From a virus, in the IMG/VR virus record IMGVR_UViG_3300042868_005261, positions 1 to 37,521 of that record: a stretch of 37,521 nt of DNA; one strand, written 5' to 3'. Positions within the stretch are counted from its first letter, which is position 1; every line of letters starts with the position of its first letter. Made by a program: the position numbers and the translations under genes. Below are positions 1 to 9,337 of the stretch, piece by piece. The notes under the pieces are model-generated. The model ran no database searches. It was not told the DNA's origin and saw only the letters and a program-made list of their open reading frames with translations.

Positions 1-1646
1 CCACTTACACCACTAGTTCCAGAACTCCCTGAAGAACCACTAGAACCAGAAGATCCACTAGTTGCAGATGTACCACTTGTTCCAGAAGTACCACTTGGTG
101 GATTGAATGTTGTTTGAGCGTATGAGTAGTTACTCGTACCCTCTGTATAAAAAGTTATATTATGATTACTACCACCGCCAGTAAATTCAGCATAAATTTG
201 ACAATAAAGCCTATCTGTTGCGTTTAATGCGGTTTGACCTAAAAACAAATCTGTAAAAAACTCTCTGATAACATTTGTTGACATAGACTCGGTATCTAGG
301 TTTGTAGTACCTAGAAGTGTTGAAACACCACCCGTTGTGTATTTATAAAGCTCTACATCTACTGCTACGTTTCTATTTGTATTAATAGAAAAGTGCGTTA
401 CCCAAGCCCAGTTGCCAGCAGGTATGCTTGTTAGATTAGGCACACCTGAATCAGTTGCAAAAGTTGCAATTAATGTTCTTGTGTTTGGCGCTACATTTGT
501 AACTACAGTTTGCTCTGCTCCTACTACTGCTGTAGGTGACCATTGCTTATATGTCGGAGTACCAAAAGCAGTATTTGTATTTAAAGATTGATTTAGATAG
601 TATACAAGACCACCTGCAACACCATTAATACCATTTATACCTGAAGTACCTGCCGTTCCGCTAGTACCAGAAGTTCCTGTTGTTCCAGAAGTACCTGTTG
701 TACCGCTTGAACCAGAAGTGCCTGATGTACCTGTTGTCCCACTTGTACCACTTGAACCAGACGTTCCTGAAGTTCCAGACGTACCCGAAGTACCACCAGT
801 TCCATCTGTGCCACTAGTTCCACTAGAGCCAGAAGTACCCGAAGTACCTGACGTACCGGTTGTTCCAGAAGTGCCAGAACTTCCGCTAGTTCCACTACTT
901 CCACTTGTTCCAGTTGTACCAGAAGAACCAGAAGAACCAGTGGTTCCTGAAGTTCCGCTTGTACCACCTGTGCCATCTGTACCAGAACTACCACTAGTCG
1001 CAGAAGTGCCTGAAGTACCTGACGTACCGCTTGTACCTCCTGTACCATCTGTTCCTGATGTACCACTTGTGCCTGATGTGCCACTCGTAGCGCTTGAACC
1101 AGAAGTACCTGATGTTCCAGATGTGCCTGATGTACCATCTGTACCTGACGTACCTGATGTACCTGTAGTGCCTGAAGTTCCATTTGTACCTGAAGTACCT
1201 GATGTAGCCGAAGTACCGGAGGTTCCAGAAGTACCTGTCGTACCTGAAGTTCCAGTTGTTCCTGATGTACCCGAAGTACCAGAGGTAGACGAGCTACCCG
1301 AAGATCCACTTGTTCCAGCTGTTGCTGAAGTTCCACTAGTGCCAGAAGTACCGCCAGAACCATCGGTTCCCGAAGTACCAGATGTACCAGTAGTTCCTGA
1401 AGTACCAGTTGTACCACTTGTTCCGGCAGTGGCTGAAGTTCCGGATGTACCAGAAGTTCCAGTTGTACCCGAAGTACCACTACTACCAGCAGTACCTGAT
1501 GTACCACTAGTGCCACTTGTTCCACTGCTTCCAGATGTACCTATAGTTCCTGAAGTATCGGCAAATACAATACCATCTACTGCAACTAATATACCATTTT
1601 CATCTCTAAGCTTTAAGTCACCGCTGATTAAATTCTGTATTGCCAC
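1..1646 (-). CDS. Collagen-like tail fibre protein (partial, runs off left edge)
   Basis: I read this frame by hand. It opens with GTG at 1646-1644, three codons after an in-frame TAA and 12 bp after the upstream gene's stop, and stays open to base 1 (at least 548 residues). A non-repetitive N-terminus of about 35 residues (start VAIQNLISGDLKL) is followed by roughly 300 residues of collagen-type Gly-X-Y triplets, mostly GTS, with GSS, GTT, GTA and GTD variants. Next comes a beta-rich domain of about 175 residues (plus-strand 105-630, includes WVTHFSINTNRN). A second GTS/GSS stalk continues past the window edge. Phage collagen-like proteins are usually trimeric fibre stalks that project receptor-binding or adhesive domains. 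Its place at the end of the late block, after two other probable fibre genes, fits that role. The receptor-binding tip is probably outside the window. Confidence 0.8.
   Translation of the reverse strand, partial: MAIQNLISGDLKLRDENGILVAVDGIVFADTSGTIGTSGSSGTSGTSGTSGTAGSSGTSGTTGTSGTSGTSATAGTSGTTGTSGTTGTSGTSGTDGSGGTSGTSGTSATAGTSGSSGSSSTSGTSGTSGTTGTSGTTGTSGTSGTSATSGTSGTNGTSGTTGTSGTSGTDGTSGTSGTSGTSGSSATSGTSGTSGTSGTDGTGGTSGTSGTSGTSATSGSSGTDGTGGTSGTSGTTGSSGSSGTTGTSGSSGTSGSSGTSGTTGTSGTSGTSGSSGTSGTDGTGGTSGTSGTSGTSGSSGTSGTTGTSGTSGSSGTTGTSGTTGTSGTSGTAGTSGINGINGVAGGLVYYLNQSLNTNTAFGTPTYKQWSPTAVVGAEQTVVTNVAPNTRTLIATFATDSGVPNLTSIPAGNWAWVTHFSINTNRNVAVDVELYKYTTGGVSTLLGTTNLDTESMSTNVIREFFTDLFLGQTALNATDRLYCQIYAEFTGGGSNHNITFYTEGTSNYSYAQTTFNPPSGTSGTSGTSATSGSSGSSGSSGSSGTSGVS
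640..1550 (-). repeat. Collagen-coding Gly-X-Y repeat tract
   Basis: About 100 nine-base units encode Gly-X-Y, dominated by Gly-Thr-Ser, with third-base variation so adjacent units are rarely identical. Near plus-strand 1290 a Gly is replaced by Ser (GSSGSSSTSG), breaking the triplet phase chemistry locally. Positions 3-104 hold the start of a second stalk in the same frame. The tract opens long artefactual frames on both strands. Confidence 0.9.
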
Positions 1647-1658
1647 CTTTGATTATTT

Positions 1659-2186
1659 TTATTGTTGAACGACTACGCGTACAAATTCATTACTATAAAA
1701 AGCCACTGCTACTGTTAATGATCCAGTTGTTTTATCCCATACAACTTGGTTTCCTGTTGGAGTACCTGCTGTAAGTATTGTTCCAATATTATTACCTTGT
1801 CTAAATGCGTTTATACATCTCTTACCAATTGCTTCTGGGAAATAAATTGTAAATGAACCAAGAGTTGCATTACTAGAATATTCGTACACACTAAAGTTAC
1901 CACCACCGCCGGGGATAACACCACCACCACCAGTTCCAGTTCCTAATATTTCAATTGCTAATTGTAGCTTAGAACCACATAGTGCATAAACATAATTAGA
2001 TGTTCCGGGTAGTCCACTTAACTGCTGGTCAATGCCATATTGCAAAGCTTTTCTTTCTAGGTAAAGCTGCTGAGCCTTACGCGGATCAATACTTCCATTG
2101 AAGAAAGCATTTTGCTTTGGTATTGCGTCATTCCATAAGTATTGCGAAATCTCCGCTATTGATACTGTTGTTTGTGGATCTAACAT
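1659..2186 (-). CDS. Probable tail fibre or baseplate-type structural protein
   Basis: This 175-aa protein starts MLDPQTTVSIAEISQYLWND. The N-terminal half (to about residue 80) looks helical. A glycine-rich hinge (GTGTGGGGVIPGGGG) separates it from a beta-rich C-terminal half ending VRVVVQQ. The two-part layout with a flexible Gly linker suits a virion attachment segment plus a displayed beta domain, but I do not recognise a family. It lies 12 bp before the GTG of the collagen-like fibre and 2 bp after the preceding gene, so all three are probably one transcript from the promoter near 2726. The fibre-related role is inferred from position. Confidence 0.5.
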   Translation of the reverse strand: MLDPQTTVSIAEISQYLWNDAIPKQNAFFNGSIDPRKAQQLYLERKALQYGIDQQLSGLPGTSNYVYALCGSKLQLAIEILGTGTGGGGVIPGGGGNFSVYEYSSNATLGSFTIYFPEAIGKRCINAFRQGNNIGTILTAGTPTGNQVVWDKTTGSLTVAVAFYSNEFVRVVVQQ

Positions 2187-2188
2187 AT

Positions 2189-2707
2189 TTAGAAAAATAA
2201 AGCTTGGTTAGTAGATATGTATGTTGCTCTGTTTAATGCAGCTTGTGCTGAATAAATATCAGAAGCAAATGTAATTGCCTGATCTGCACTATCAATTTCA
2301 ACTCGTAATACTAGTTTCGTTTGGTACCAGTTGGTGCTTGCAGACAAATTAGAATTTGCAACTTGACTTTCAGTTAAGCCGTAATAAAAGGTTTCATTAT
2401 ATGCCGTAAATGCGAATGAAATTGTTTTAGATGTAACAACAGTATTTCCAGCTGTTAACCACTGTACCGTAATACTTAATGCAGAATCTTGAGATAATAC
2501 ATCTAAACTAATACTTGTATTTGCTAAAGGCCATTCAATATAAGTAGTTAGTGTACCAGCTGGCACCAACATAGTACCATTTGCTTGCAATAGATATATT
2601 CTACGCTTTGCTATAGTTACATCAGAACCAGTACTTGTATCTGTTAATGTAATAACTGATGGGGTGCCACTAAACTGACTGGCCGTAAAATTTGGAGTTA
2701 AAGGCAT
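2189..2707 (-). CDS. Beta-rich virion protein, first gene of the fibre unit
   Basis: This 172-aa protein is rich in Thr, Ser and alternating hydrophobic residues, as in beta-sandwich virion proteins (for example SVITLTDTSTGSDVTIAKRR near the N-terminus). The C-terminus (ATYISTNQALFF) is more helical. No enzymatic motif and no signal peptide are visible. The ATG at 2707 follows a 53-bp gap holding a TATATTTG box, so it likely begins its own transcription unit with the next two genes. It is probably a tail or fibre adaptor protein, inferred from context only. Confidence 0.45.
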   Translation of the reverse strand: MPLTPNFTASQFSGTPSVITLTDTSTGSDVTIAKRRIYLLQANGTMLVPAGTLTTYIEWPLANTSISLDVLSQDSALSITVQWLTAGNTVVTSKTISFAFTAYNETFYYGLTESQVANSNLSASTNWYQTKLVLRVEIDSADQAITFASDIYSAQAALNRATYISTNQALFF

Positions 2708-2725
2708 TTGCTTTAAATTTTACAC

Positions 2726-2759
2726 CAAATATAAGAAAAATATGGCTATATTAAGCAAA
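2726..2759 (-). promoter_or_regulatory. Predicted Bacteroidetes-type promoter for the fibre genes
   Basis: On the minus strand TATATTTG (plus 2726-2733) matches the -7 consensus TAnnTTTG, with TTTG 22 bp upstream (plus 2756-2759, just before the stop of the preceding gene). It sits in the only sizeable gap in this part of the block. The spacing is longer than the usual 19-20 bp. Confidence 0.5.
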
Positions 2760-2760
2760 T

Positions 2761-5700
2761 TTATTCATCATCGTCCTTACCTATACCTCGCCTTGCCCTA
2801 TCTTGTCTTAAATCGTATTGAACATCTGGATCTTGTGCCTGTTTTTGACCAAATTTCTCTATTTTTTTTACACTAGTTGCATATTTTTGTAACCTACTAA
2901 GCTCGTCAGCAAGTTCCTGCTTGGTGGCAACATTTGGACCTTCTCCTTCAACTATCTTTTCAATTAATTTACCTTTTTCATTAGGAACAGAAAAACCATT
3001 TTTATGTATTTCTTCAATAAGTCCTTTTAAAAATGCATCTCTTTCTTTAACAAATTCATCAAACTCGCTTTTTGTTATTCTCCTACCTTTATTAATTTTA
3101 TCTTTATAATTGAAAATGCTATTTCTATCCATTGAAGATGATGATACATTATTATCTAATAATGATTTTAAATCTCTTTCATCAAAGGTTTTTTCATTTT
3201 GAACTTTTAATCCATAAAAAGTAGGAATAGCGTATAAAATAGCCTCAGCACCAGAAGCTTGATAAGACTTTCTAAAATCTTGCAAAAACAATGGTTCAAA
3301 TAAATCACTTGTTAATTCTTTTTTAATATCGTATGGTTTACCAGAAAAACCTTTACCGGTAGCAATATCAGCAGCAATACCAACTAAAGGATTTGCTTTA
3401 CCTCTAATAAATTTATAGGACTCCCTCACTACATCAACTTTTTTAGGCTCACCATCAGCACCAATTTTTTTGGCAGGCCCTAATGCACCCCCAGATAAAG
3501 TACTAGCGATAGAAGAACCTAACATTACCAATTGTTTAACTACAGAACCGTATGGTCCCAATAGATTAATTGACCAACCTGTTTTAGTATTTTTTATTTG
3601 ACCAAATGTAACGCTTTCTGGATCTGCATCTACTTCTACATCATCTTGCAAAGATGCAGCTGCCATAATTAAGAATACAGTTGATAAACTTCTTACCGTT
3701 GCTTGAACGGCTTTTTCTCTACCTTCTTTGTTCATAGCACTGTAATATCCCATTGGTCTACCTTTGCTATCTTTTTTACCCCATAACTTATTAGAAATAA
3801 GGTCACTCAACCCTAATTTATTTAATGTTGATGCCAACAATTTAGGTGACCACAATACAGCACTTTGAATAGATTTAGAGCTTTTAAACATAGTTTCACC
3901 TCTACCCGTAAGGTTATTTACCTTACTTGCCAAGTCCTGATAGTCCTTTAAACTATTTTCAATTGTTTTACCTTGGTCCATTAATTCTTGCGAACCCTGT
4001 ATAAAAAGAGAAAGTCTTATTTCATTACTAAATCCAGAAAACAATCTTTCAAATGGAGCTGTTATGTATTTATCAGCACCAACTCTCTCTAATAAATTTC
4101 TTTTACCAAATGACTCTTCTTTTAATTTAGTCTTAAAACCTTTTGGATCTAATATATCAAGCCCAGATTTTTCAATCATATTCCATAAAGGCTTATTATC
4201 ATATATTTCAAGTAATCTTCTTCTAAGTGCAGCCTCACTCGCAAATGCCATTTTTTGGAATTTAAGAGCTTGTAGAGCTGGTTTTTCTTTAGTTATATTA
4301 ATCTTATAAGCAAAAGGATTTAATGCAGATCTTCCTTTTTGTTTCCTAATTTTTATTCCCCATGACTCTGGATCTAGCATAACAGAGGAATTTTGAACGA
4401 ATACAACAGAGTTATCTATACCAGACTTTAAAGCCATAATGGTATTTAAAAATTCTTTACCTAATTGCTTAGCCTTACCAAGCTTACCTTCTTTTTCTAA
4501 TTTATCTTTTTCTGCGGCCATTAAAAACTGATGCTTCATCTCATCAATCTTATTTAATCCGTCTAAATATTTATTGTATGAATAAGGATATTTCTTTTTT
4601 AATTCAGGATTTTCTATAAATGATTCAGGTCTTGGAGTAGGCTCAAATTCCTTATTTTCTATCTTTCTTTTTATTTCATTAGCCTTAGCTTCATTTCTAG
4701 CAATTAATGACTTTAACTTAGATTCATCATAATAACCAGATTCCTTTCTTAACTCTCTAAGTTCTTTTTCTTTCGCTGATATTTCAGCATTTTTCTCAAT
4801 CTGCTTCTTCTCGGTCAACTCTTGTTTTGGACCATATTTTAAATCATATATTGCGGAAGCCAATTTAGCTTCTTTGTTTATATTTGCTAGATTCGCTTTT
4901 GCCTCATTCAAGGCTTTCTTTTCTTTCTCTTTATATTTACCAGCAATAATATCTACAATATCCTTCTTTGTTATCCCTTCAATTCCATCTTTCAATAAGT
5001 CATAGATATTATTAACAACATCATCTAATTTACTAACCCCATCTTCAGCATAAATTTTAACTAATTTTGCTACATCAGGAGATATAGCATATAATTGAGC
5101 AGAAAATGGTAATGGAACTGCTGTTAATCCCTCAGATCCTTTTGATGCCCTATTCCATTTTTCTTTTATGCTTTTAAATATATCTTCCCTTTCTTTTTTA
5201 TAATCTCTTTTAGGAGCCTTTTCTTTCTTTTCTTTTTTTACTTCAGTATTAATTTTAGCCATTTCTTGCTCGGCTAACATCTTTGCATTTAATTCTTCTA
5301 GCTCCTGCTTTTCTTTTTTTAGTTTTTCAACCTCTTTTTGAATCTTTTCATAATCCTCAATAACCTTTTTCATTTGGTTATCAGTCAACTCATCTACACC
5401 ATTAGCTTCTCTTACTACTGTAACATAATCACTAAGTGTTTGTAATTGTTCTAATGGAGCATAAGCAGTGCCCTGCAATGCTCTAAAATCTCTACCCATA
5501 GTAGCAGCAGAAATCAATTTAGCTTCAGTGAATCTAGCTAAATCCCTTTGTATTTTTTTATTGAACGGATCTTTAACTAATGCGTTATCTAAGGTAGCTG
5601 CATAAATTTTTAATATTTCAGACTCAACAGCGCTTGTTCCTTGTCCCTGTTCCATTCTCTGAATCAAAGCATCAAAATCATATCCATTTTCTATTTGCTC

Positions 5701-6075
5701 AGCAGCTTGTTGCTTAATTTCAGCATCAGTAATAACCTTACCTTCTACTACCGGTAATCCATTTTCTAATCTTCTTTGCTCAATTTCTGCTTTGGTAATA
5801 CCTCTTATGGCTTCTTCATTGCTTTGAGCTTCTTCGGTAGCTTCAGCCCTTTGCTGGCTTGATCGTATTCCTTCACTACTTTCGGTGATATTTTTCCTTG
5901 CTCCAGTAGGACGTGAAACTTTTTCCTCTGCGCTTCGCTCTTGTATGGCATCTTGGATAGGTTTTAAGTTAGATAAATCTTGGTTTAAAAGATAGTCTTT
6001 AAGCTCCGGTTCGGTCATTTCTTTGAACTCGCCGGGCTTAACTTCAATAATATATTTACAAGGGTTTTTTGCCAT
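2761..6075 (-). CDS. Giant internal virion protein (polyvalent-type, 1104 aa)
   Basis: The N-terminal 35 residues (MAKNPCKYIIEVKPGEFKEM, then ELKDYLLNQDL) are followed by a very long Lys/Glu-rich, coiled-coil-prone region to about residue 510. A region with few charges follows and includes a hydrophobic helix at about 795-810 (STVFLIMAAASL). The C-terminus is acidic and charged (ARRGIGKDDDE). Size, helicity, one membrane-capable segment and position among structural genes resemble the large internal or ejected proteins of short-tailed phages, sometimes annotated as large polyvalent proteins. No lysozyme, protease or ADP-ribosyltransferase motif was recognised. Its ATG overlaps the stop of the ferritin gene by 1 base, so the two are translationally coupled. 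Confidence 0.5.
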   Translation of the reverse strand: MAKNPCKYIIEVKPGEFKEMTEPELKDYLLNQDLSNLKPIQDAIQERSAEEKVSRPTGARKNITESSEGIRSSQQRAEATEEAQSNEEAIRGITKAEIEQRRLENGLPVVEGKVITDAEIKQQAAEQIENGYDFDALIQRMEQGQGTSAVESEILKIYAATLDNALVKDPFNKKIQRDLARFTEAKLISAATMGRDFRALQGTAYAPLEQLQTLSDYVTVVREANGVDELTDNQMKKVIEDYEKIQKEVEKLKKEKQELEELNAKMLAEQEMAKINTEVKKEKKEKAPKRDYKKEREDIFKSIKEKWNRASKGSEGLTAVPLPFSAQLYAISPDVAKLVKIYAEDGVSKLDDVVNNIYDLLKDGIEGITKKDIVDIIAGKYKEKEKKALNEAKANLANINKEAKLASAIYDLKYGPKQELTEKKQIEKNAEISAKEKELRELRKESGYYDESKLKSLIARNEAKANEIKRKIENKEFEPTPRPESFIENPELKKKYPYSYNKYLDGLNKIDEMKHQFLMAAEKDKLEKEGKLGKAKQLGKEFLNTIMALKSGIDNSVVFVQNSSVMLDPESWGIKIRKQKGRSALNPFAYKINITKEKPALQALKFQKMAFASEAALRRRLLEIYDNKPLWNMIEKSGLDILDPKGFKTKLKEESFGKRNLLERVGADKYITAPFERLFSGFSNEIRLSLFIQGSQELMDQGKTIENSLKDYQDLASKVNNLTGRGETMFKSSKSIQSAVLWSPKLLASTLNKLGLSDLISNKLWGKKDSKGRPMGYYSAMNKEGREKAVQATVRSLSTVFLIMAAASLQDDVEVDADPESVTFGQIKNTKTGWSINLLGPYGSVVKQLVMLGSSIASTLSGGALGPAKKIGADGEPKKVDVVRESYKFIRGKANPLVGIAADIATGKGFSGKPYDIKKELTSDLFEPLFLQDFRKSYQASGAEAILYAIPTFYGLKVQNEKTFDERDLKSLLDNNVSSSSMDRNSIFNYKDKINKGRRITKSEFDEFVKERDAFLKGLIEEIHKNGFSVPNEKGKLIEKIVEGEGPNVATKQELADELSRLQKYATSVKKIEKFGQKQAQDPDVQYDLRQDRARRGIGKDDDE

Positions 6076-6572
6076 TATAAGTCAGATATATGTTCGTCAA
6101 ATTCAAGGATTTCTTTAGTTTGCTCTGCTATTTTATATTTAGCAAGTAAATCACCATAATGGCCTACCGCTTTTCTTTGAATTTCAATGAATTGTAAAAT
6201 GTACTGAGCTACAGAAACATCTTCATCTGCCGCCTTCTCATAAAAATCTTTATATTGATTATATACGTCCAATTCAGTATTGTAGCCAATCTCTAACGCA
6301 TCACCAATATCCGTTACTTTATCAGTAACTGCATCAATTTTTGGAAGGTCAGCGCAGTCACCCATATCATTCATGAACTCAACGTGCATTTGATAATGGG
6401 TTAATTCCTCAGCACTTTCTGCTAAGAAGTATTTTTGGCTACCAAATAGACCTAACCTCTGTAATTGATTAGCTAGGCTTTTCCATAGGTTAGATTGATA
6501 CAGTTCTATATATACCGCATCTTGCATGCCCTTTTTCATTGCCGGGCTTAATAATGATTTTAGGTTGGACAT
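6075..6572 (-). CDS. Ferritin (non-haem, four-helix bundle)
   Basis: This 165-aa protein has the length and helix layout of bacterial ferritin. Glu23, Glu56, His59 and Glu100 have the same spacing as E. coli FtnA Glu17, Glu50, His53 and Glu94. The second-helix signature is AEELTHYQMHVEFMNDMGD, where E-E-x-x-H is the diiron motif. Gln132 lines up with FtnA Gln127, but the residue matching FtnA Glu130 is Ala135, so the third iron site looks altered. Ferritins oxidise Fe(II) at a diiron centre and store ferric mineral in a 24-mer shell. The gene is embedded in the virion operon: its start overlaps the 919-aa gene by 13 bases and its stop overlaps the 1104-aa gene by 1. Whether it forms cages in the host cell or joins the virion cannot be told from sequence. 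Confidence 0.85.
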   Translation of the reverse strand: MSNLKSLLSPAMKKGMQDAVYIELYQSNLWKSLANQLQRLGLFGSQKYFLAESAEELTHYQMHVEFMNDMGDCADLPKIDAVTDKVTDIGDALEIGYNTELDVYNQYKDFYEKAADEDVSVAQYILQFIEIQRKAVGHYGDLLAKYKIAEQTKEILEFDEHISDL

Positions 6573-9319
6573 ATTTTCTCTATTTTAAGTGCTTTTATTA
6601 ATTCGTCAAATTTACTATTTATTATTTGTCTTTTTTCATTTCTGGTCAAGTCTTTATAGGCTTCTGCTAATTTTTCCTCCTTTGAAGGCTCTTTCTCTAT
6701 TTTAGGTTCTTCAGCCTTTTTACCCTCTTCTTTTACTTCTTTACCAGATTTAATAGGTACTTCCTTTTCAACTTGGGTAATTATCTCCTCAAACTCAGCA
6801 TCAGAAAACTCACCTACTTGTTCTGCTCTTAACTGAATAGCATAATCAAGAGCTTTTTCTGGATCTTTAAAATCAATAGTAATTAATCTATCCGGAACTA
6901 AACCAGTTTCTTTATCTACTTTTCGTAATTGAAATGTTATAGATTTAATGTTTCCATTATTATCTAATGTAATTGGATTAGGAACTAATTCAGTTGAAGG
7001 CAATGTAACGTCCCTGTCTGTAATCTGTTTTTCTCCTATTGACGCGACTTTGTTTCCATCTGAATTATATAAAACATATTTACCACCTTCTGATTTTATA
7101 TATCCATTTACCGTTTTGCCATCTGGGGATTTGATTGTTGCTTTGCTTCCTTCAAATTGCCCGATTGATTTGCTGACTTCTTTTTTTCTAACATCAACTC
7201 CAGCACGCGTAACTGCTCCTTTTTGGGTAATTGTGCTAACCTCAGTCTTTGATTGATTTTCATAAGTTAATATTTTATCTATTATTGGATTTATTAAATT
7301 ATTTAAAGATTCATTATTTGTTTTAGATTTTAAATCTTCTAGTACCTTAGCTGCATCATACAAATCATTTTCATTAACTATTTCGTTATTTTTTATTTTT
7401 TCAATTACAGGTTCAAATTTTTCTCTACCTTCAACTACATACGGTAAAACATCTTCTATTTTTTCAGTTACTTTAACTTCTTTAGGAGCAATTTCAGCAA
7501 CTGATAATTCAGTTACAGGTATTCCTGTATCACTACCTTCTACAAAAGCATATTTACCATCTTCAGATATAGATTTTATTTTTTTAGGTTCAACAAACTG
7601 ATCTGCTCCCTGTGATGTCCATTGAACGCTATCACCAATTTTAACTTCAGTAGGAGTAACTTCTTCTGTAACTATCTCTTCTGCTGGTGTAATCTTTCCA
7701 TCATCAAAAGATGTTTCTTCATCTTTTTGAGATTTCTTTGATAAATTATCATAATAAGAGATTGTTTCACTTCTCTCTTTATTCAATTCATTTAATTTAT
7801 CATTATATAATCTATCTCTTTTATCTAATGAATTTATATATTCATCTATATCAGCTAACTTTGTTTCTTTTTCATTTTCAATCTCTAAACTAGATGGCTT
7901 TGATATATTTTCATCAACCATTGATTTAAAAACTTGTGCATCATTTTCAGAAATAACACCTTCTTGAACACTTTGATTTATCTCATTAACAATATTATCT
8001 ATATCTTCTTGAGTTTTAGCATTCTTTACTTCATCTTCTATATGTTGCTGAACATTTTTTGTTCTTGAGCTAATAGATCCTACGGTACCACCAAAAATAC
8101 CACCCATTGCAGCAGCGTTTAAATACCTAGATGCTGCTGTATTTTTTAATTCTTCTTCGTCAAATATTTCACTACCTTCTAATTGATTTGCAGCTAACTT
8201 CATTAAATCCATAGCACCTTCCTGAGTAGCTTCAGTAGCTCCTTCAACTAATGCAGATTTAGCACCAGCTTTTACAGTATTTTTTAATGCTGTTTTAGTA
8301 AGCATTTGAGTTGCTTTATTAGCAACAGCTTTTTCAAATTGTTCTGCTGTAACTTTTACTCCTTTTTTAGCTAATTCACCTGCTGTTTCTTTTAATATCT
8401 TAGATGTAACATACTTAGTAACTGTACCGCTTTTAAGTATGTTATCCATACCAAGCTTTTCTAAAACACCAGCTACAATAGCGCCACCAAAACCAAATGC
8501 AGTTCTAGTTGTTTCGCTCATGTATTTAGCTTCTGGAATATTATCTAGTGTAGACAATGCATCATCATATCCTTGAATAGCAAAACTACTACCTGCCGTT
8601 GGAGCAGCAATTGCAATATCAGCAAGCATTGATGGTAAAACAGCTCCAAGACCTTTTAAATCATCTAATCCTATACCATTTGTAATATCAAATCCTTCGG
8701 CCAAACCTTGCTCATATTCTCTTGAAGAAGCTGATGTTCTAGCCTTACCAATAAAACTCTTAACTTTATCTGCTATTTCTTTTTCTCTTTGTGCTTCATA
8801 ATTAATACCAGTAACACTAGAAGCCGCTTTATCTACAGATTCCTGTATCATTGAAACAGGGCTAGTATCAAATTTTTGAGCTAACCTAGCTGCACCACCT
8901 GCTAATCTTTCAGCACTTGCTACTACGTTATTCCACATAGCACCTAAGTAGCTATTGTTATTATTCTTATCTTTTATTACAGCCTCTTTCAGTGTCGTTT
9001 TTGGAACGGACGCACTAATATCTTTAAAAATTTCTCCAGAAGCCATTTTTTGGCCCTGCTGTAAAAAGTTAGGTTCGTTTGGTAATCTTGATGGTATACC
9101 CGAAGATGGTAAATTCCCGGCTTTTTTTTTTAAACCAAATGTATTCGCAAAAGAATCATAAGTATCTGGTACGTCAAATTGGTTTTCTTTTAAATATGAA
9201 TAATATTTAGAAGCCTTGTTGGAATCAGATAATGTATTCTTAAATGAATTAAAATCAGGAGCTACATCAGCTCCATTAGCTTTTAAATACTTATAATATT
9301 GTTCAAATTTATCTGGCAT
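6560..9319 (-). CDS. Large internal virion protein with N-terminal tandem repeat (919 aa)
   Basis: Residues 5-33 and 34-65 form a tandem repeat (FEQYYKYLKANGADV / ASKYYSYLKENQFDV, then FNSFKNTLSD / YDSFANTFGL). Hydrophobic, Ala/Gly-rich stretches follow at about 215-250 and 270-290 (TAFGFGGAIVAGVLEKLG) and near 395-410 (AAAMGGIFGG). A highly acidic coiled-coil-like region then runs to about 520. The C-terminal third is beta-rich and charged, including a short SH3-like stretch near 575-615 (IGDSVQWTSQGADQFVEP). I recognise no catalytic motif. The layout fits a core or ejection protein that inserts in membranes during DNA delivery. It overlaps the ferritin gene by 13 bases. Confidence 0.5.
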   Translation of the reverse strand: MPDKFEQYYKYLKANGADVAPDFNSFKNTLSDSNKASKYYSYLKENQFDVPDTYDSFANTFGLKKKAGNLPSSGIPSRLPNEPNFLQQGQKMASGEIFKDISASVPKTTLKEAVIKDKNNNNSYLGAMWNNVVASAERLAGGAARLAQKFDTSPVSMIQESVDKAASSVTGINYEAQREKEIADKVKSFIGKARTSASSREYEQGLAEGFDITNGIGLDDLKGLGAVLPSMLADIAIAAPTAGSSFAIQGYDDALSTLDNIPEAKYMSETTRTAFGFGGAIVAGVLEKLGMDNILKSGTVTKYVTSKILKETAGELAKKGVKVTAEQFEKAVANKATQMLTKTALKNTVKAGAKSALVEGATEATQEGAMDLMKLAANQLEGSEIFDEEELKNTAASRYLNAAAMGGIFGGTVGSISSRTKNVQQHIEDEVKNAKTQEDIDNIVNEINQSVQEGVISENDAQVFKSMVDENISKPSSLEIENEKETKLADIDEYINSLDKRDRLYNDKLNELNKERSETISYYDNLSKKSQKDEETSFDDGKITPAEEIVTEEVTPTEVKIGDSVQWTSQGADQFVEPKKIKSISEDGKYAFVEGSDTGIPVTELSVAEIAPKEVKVTEKIEDVLPYVVEGREKFEPVIEKIKNNEIVNENDLYDAAKVLEDLKSKTNNESLNNLINPIIDKILTYENQSKTEVSTITQKGAVTRAGVDVRKKEVSKSIGQFEGSKATIKSPDGKTVNGYIKSEGGKYVLYNSDGNKVASIGEKQITDRDVTLPSTELVPNPITLDNNGNIKSITFQLRKVDKETGLVPDRLITIDFKDPEKALDYAIQLRAEQVGEFSDAEFEEIITQVEKEVPIKSGKEVKEEGKKAEEPKIEKEPSKEEKLAEAYKDLTRNEKRQIINSKFDELIKALKIEKICPT

Positions 9320-9337
9320 TATTAATAATTTTATTTT

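Noticed and set aside
635-1525. Alternative minus-strand frame rich in Leu/Val/Gln over the collagen tract
   Set aside because: Frame-shifted reading of the same repeat; it has no non-repetitive sequence and lies within the real gene.
718-1668. Plus-strand frame encoding a VPEVPDVP repeat protein
   Set aside because: It is the complement of the collagen-coding Gly-X-Y tract; the minus-strand frame continues into non-repetitive protein on both sides and matches operon direction.
7711-7893. Plus-strand frame of about 60 residues rich in Leu, Tyr and His
   Set aside because: Opposite the acidic coil of the 919-aa protein; A/T-rich antisense codons produce such frames without gene signals.
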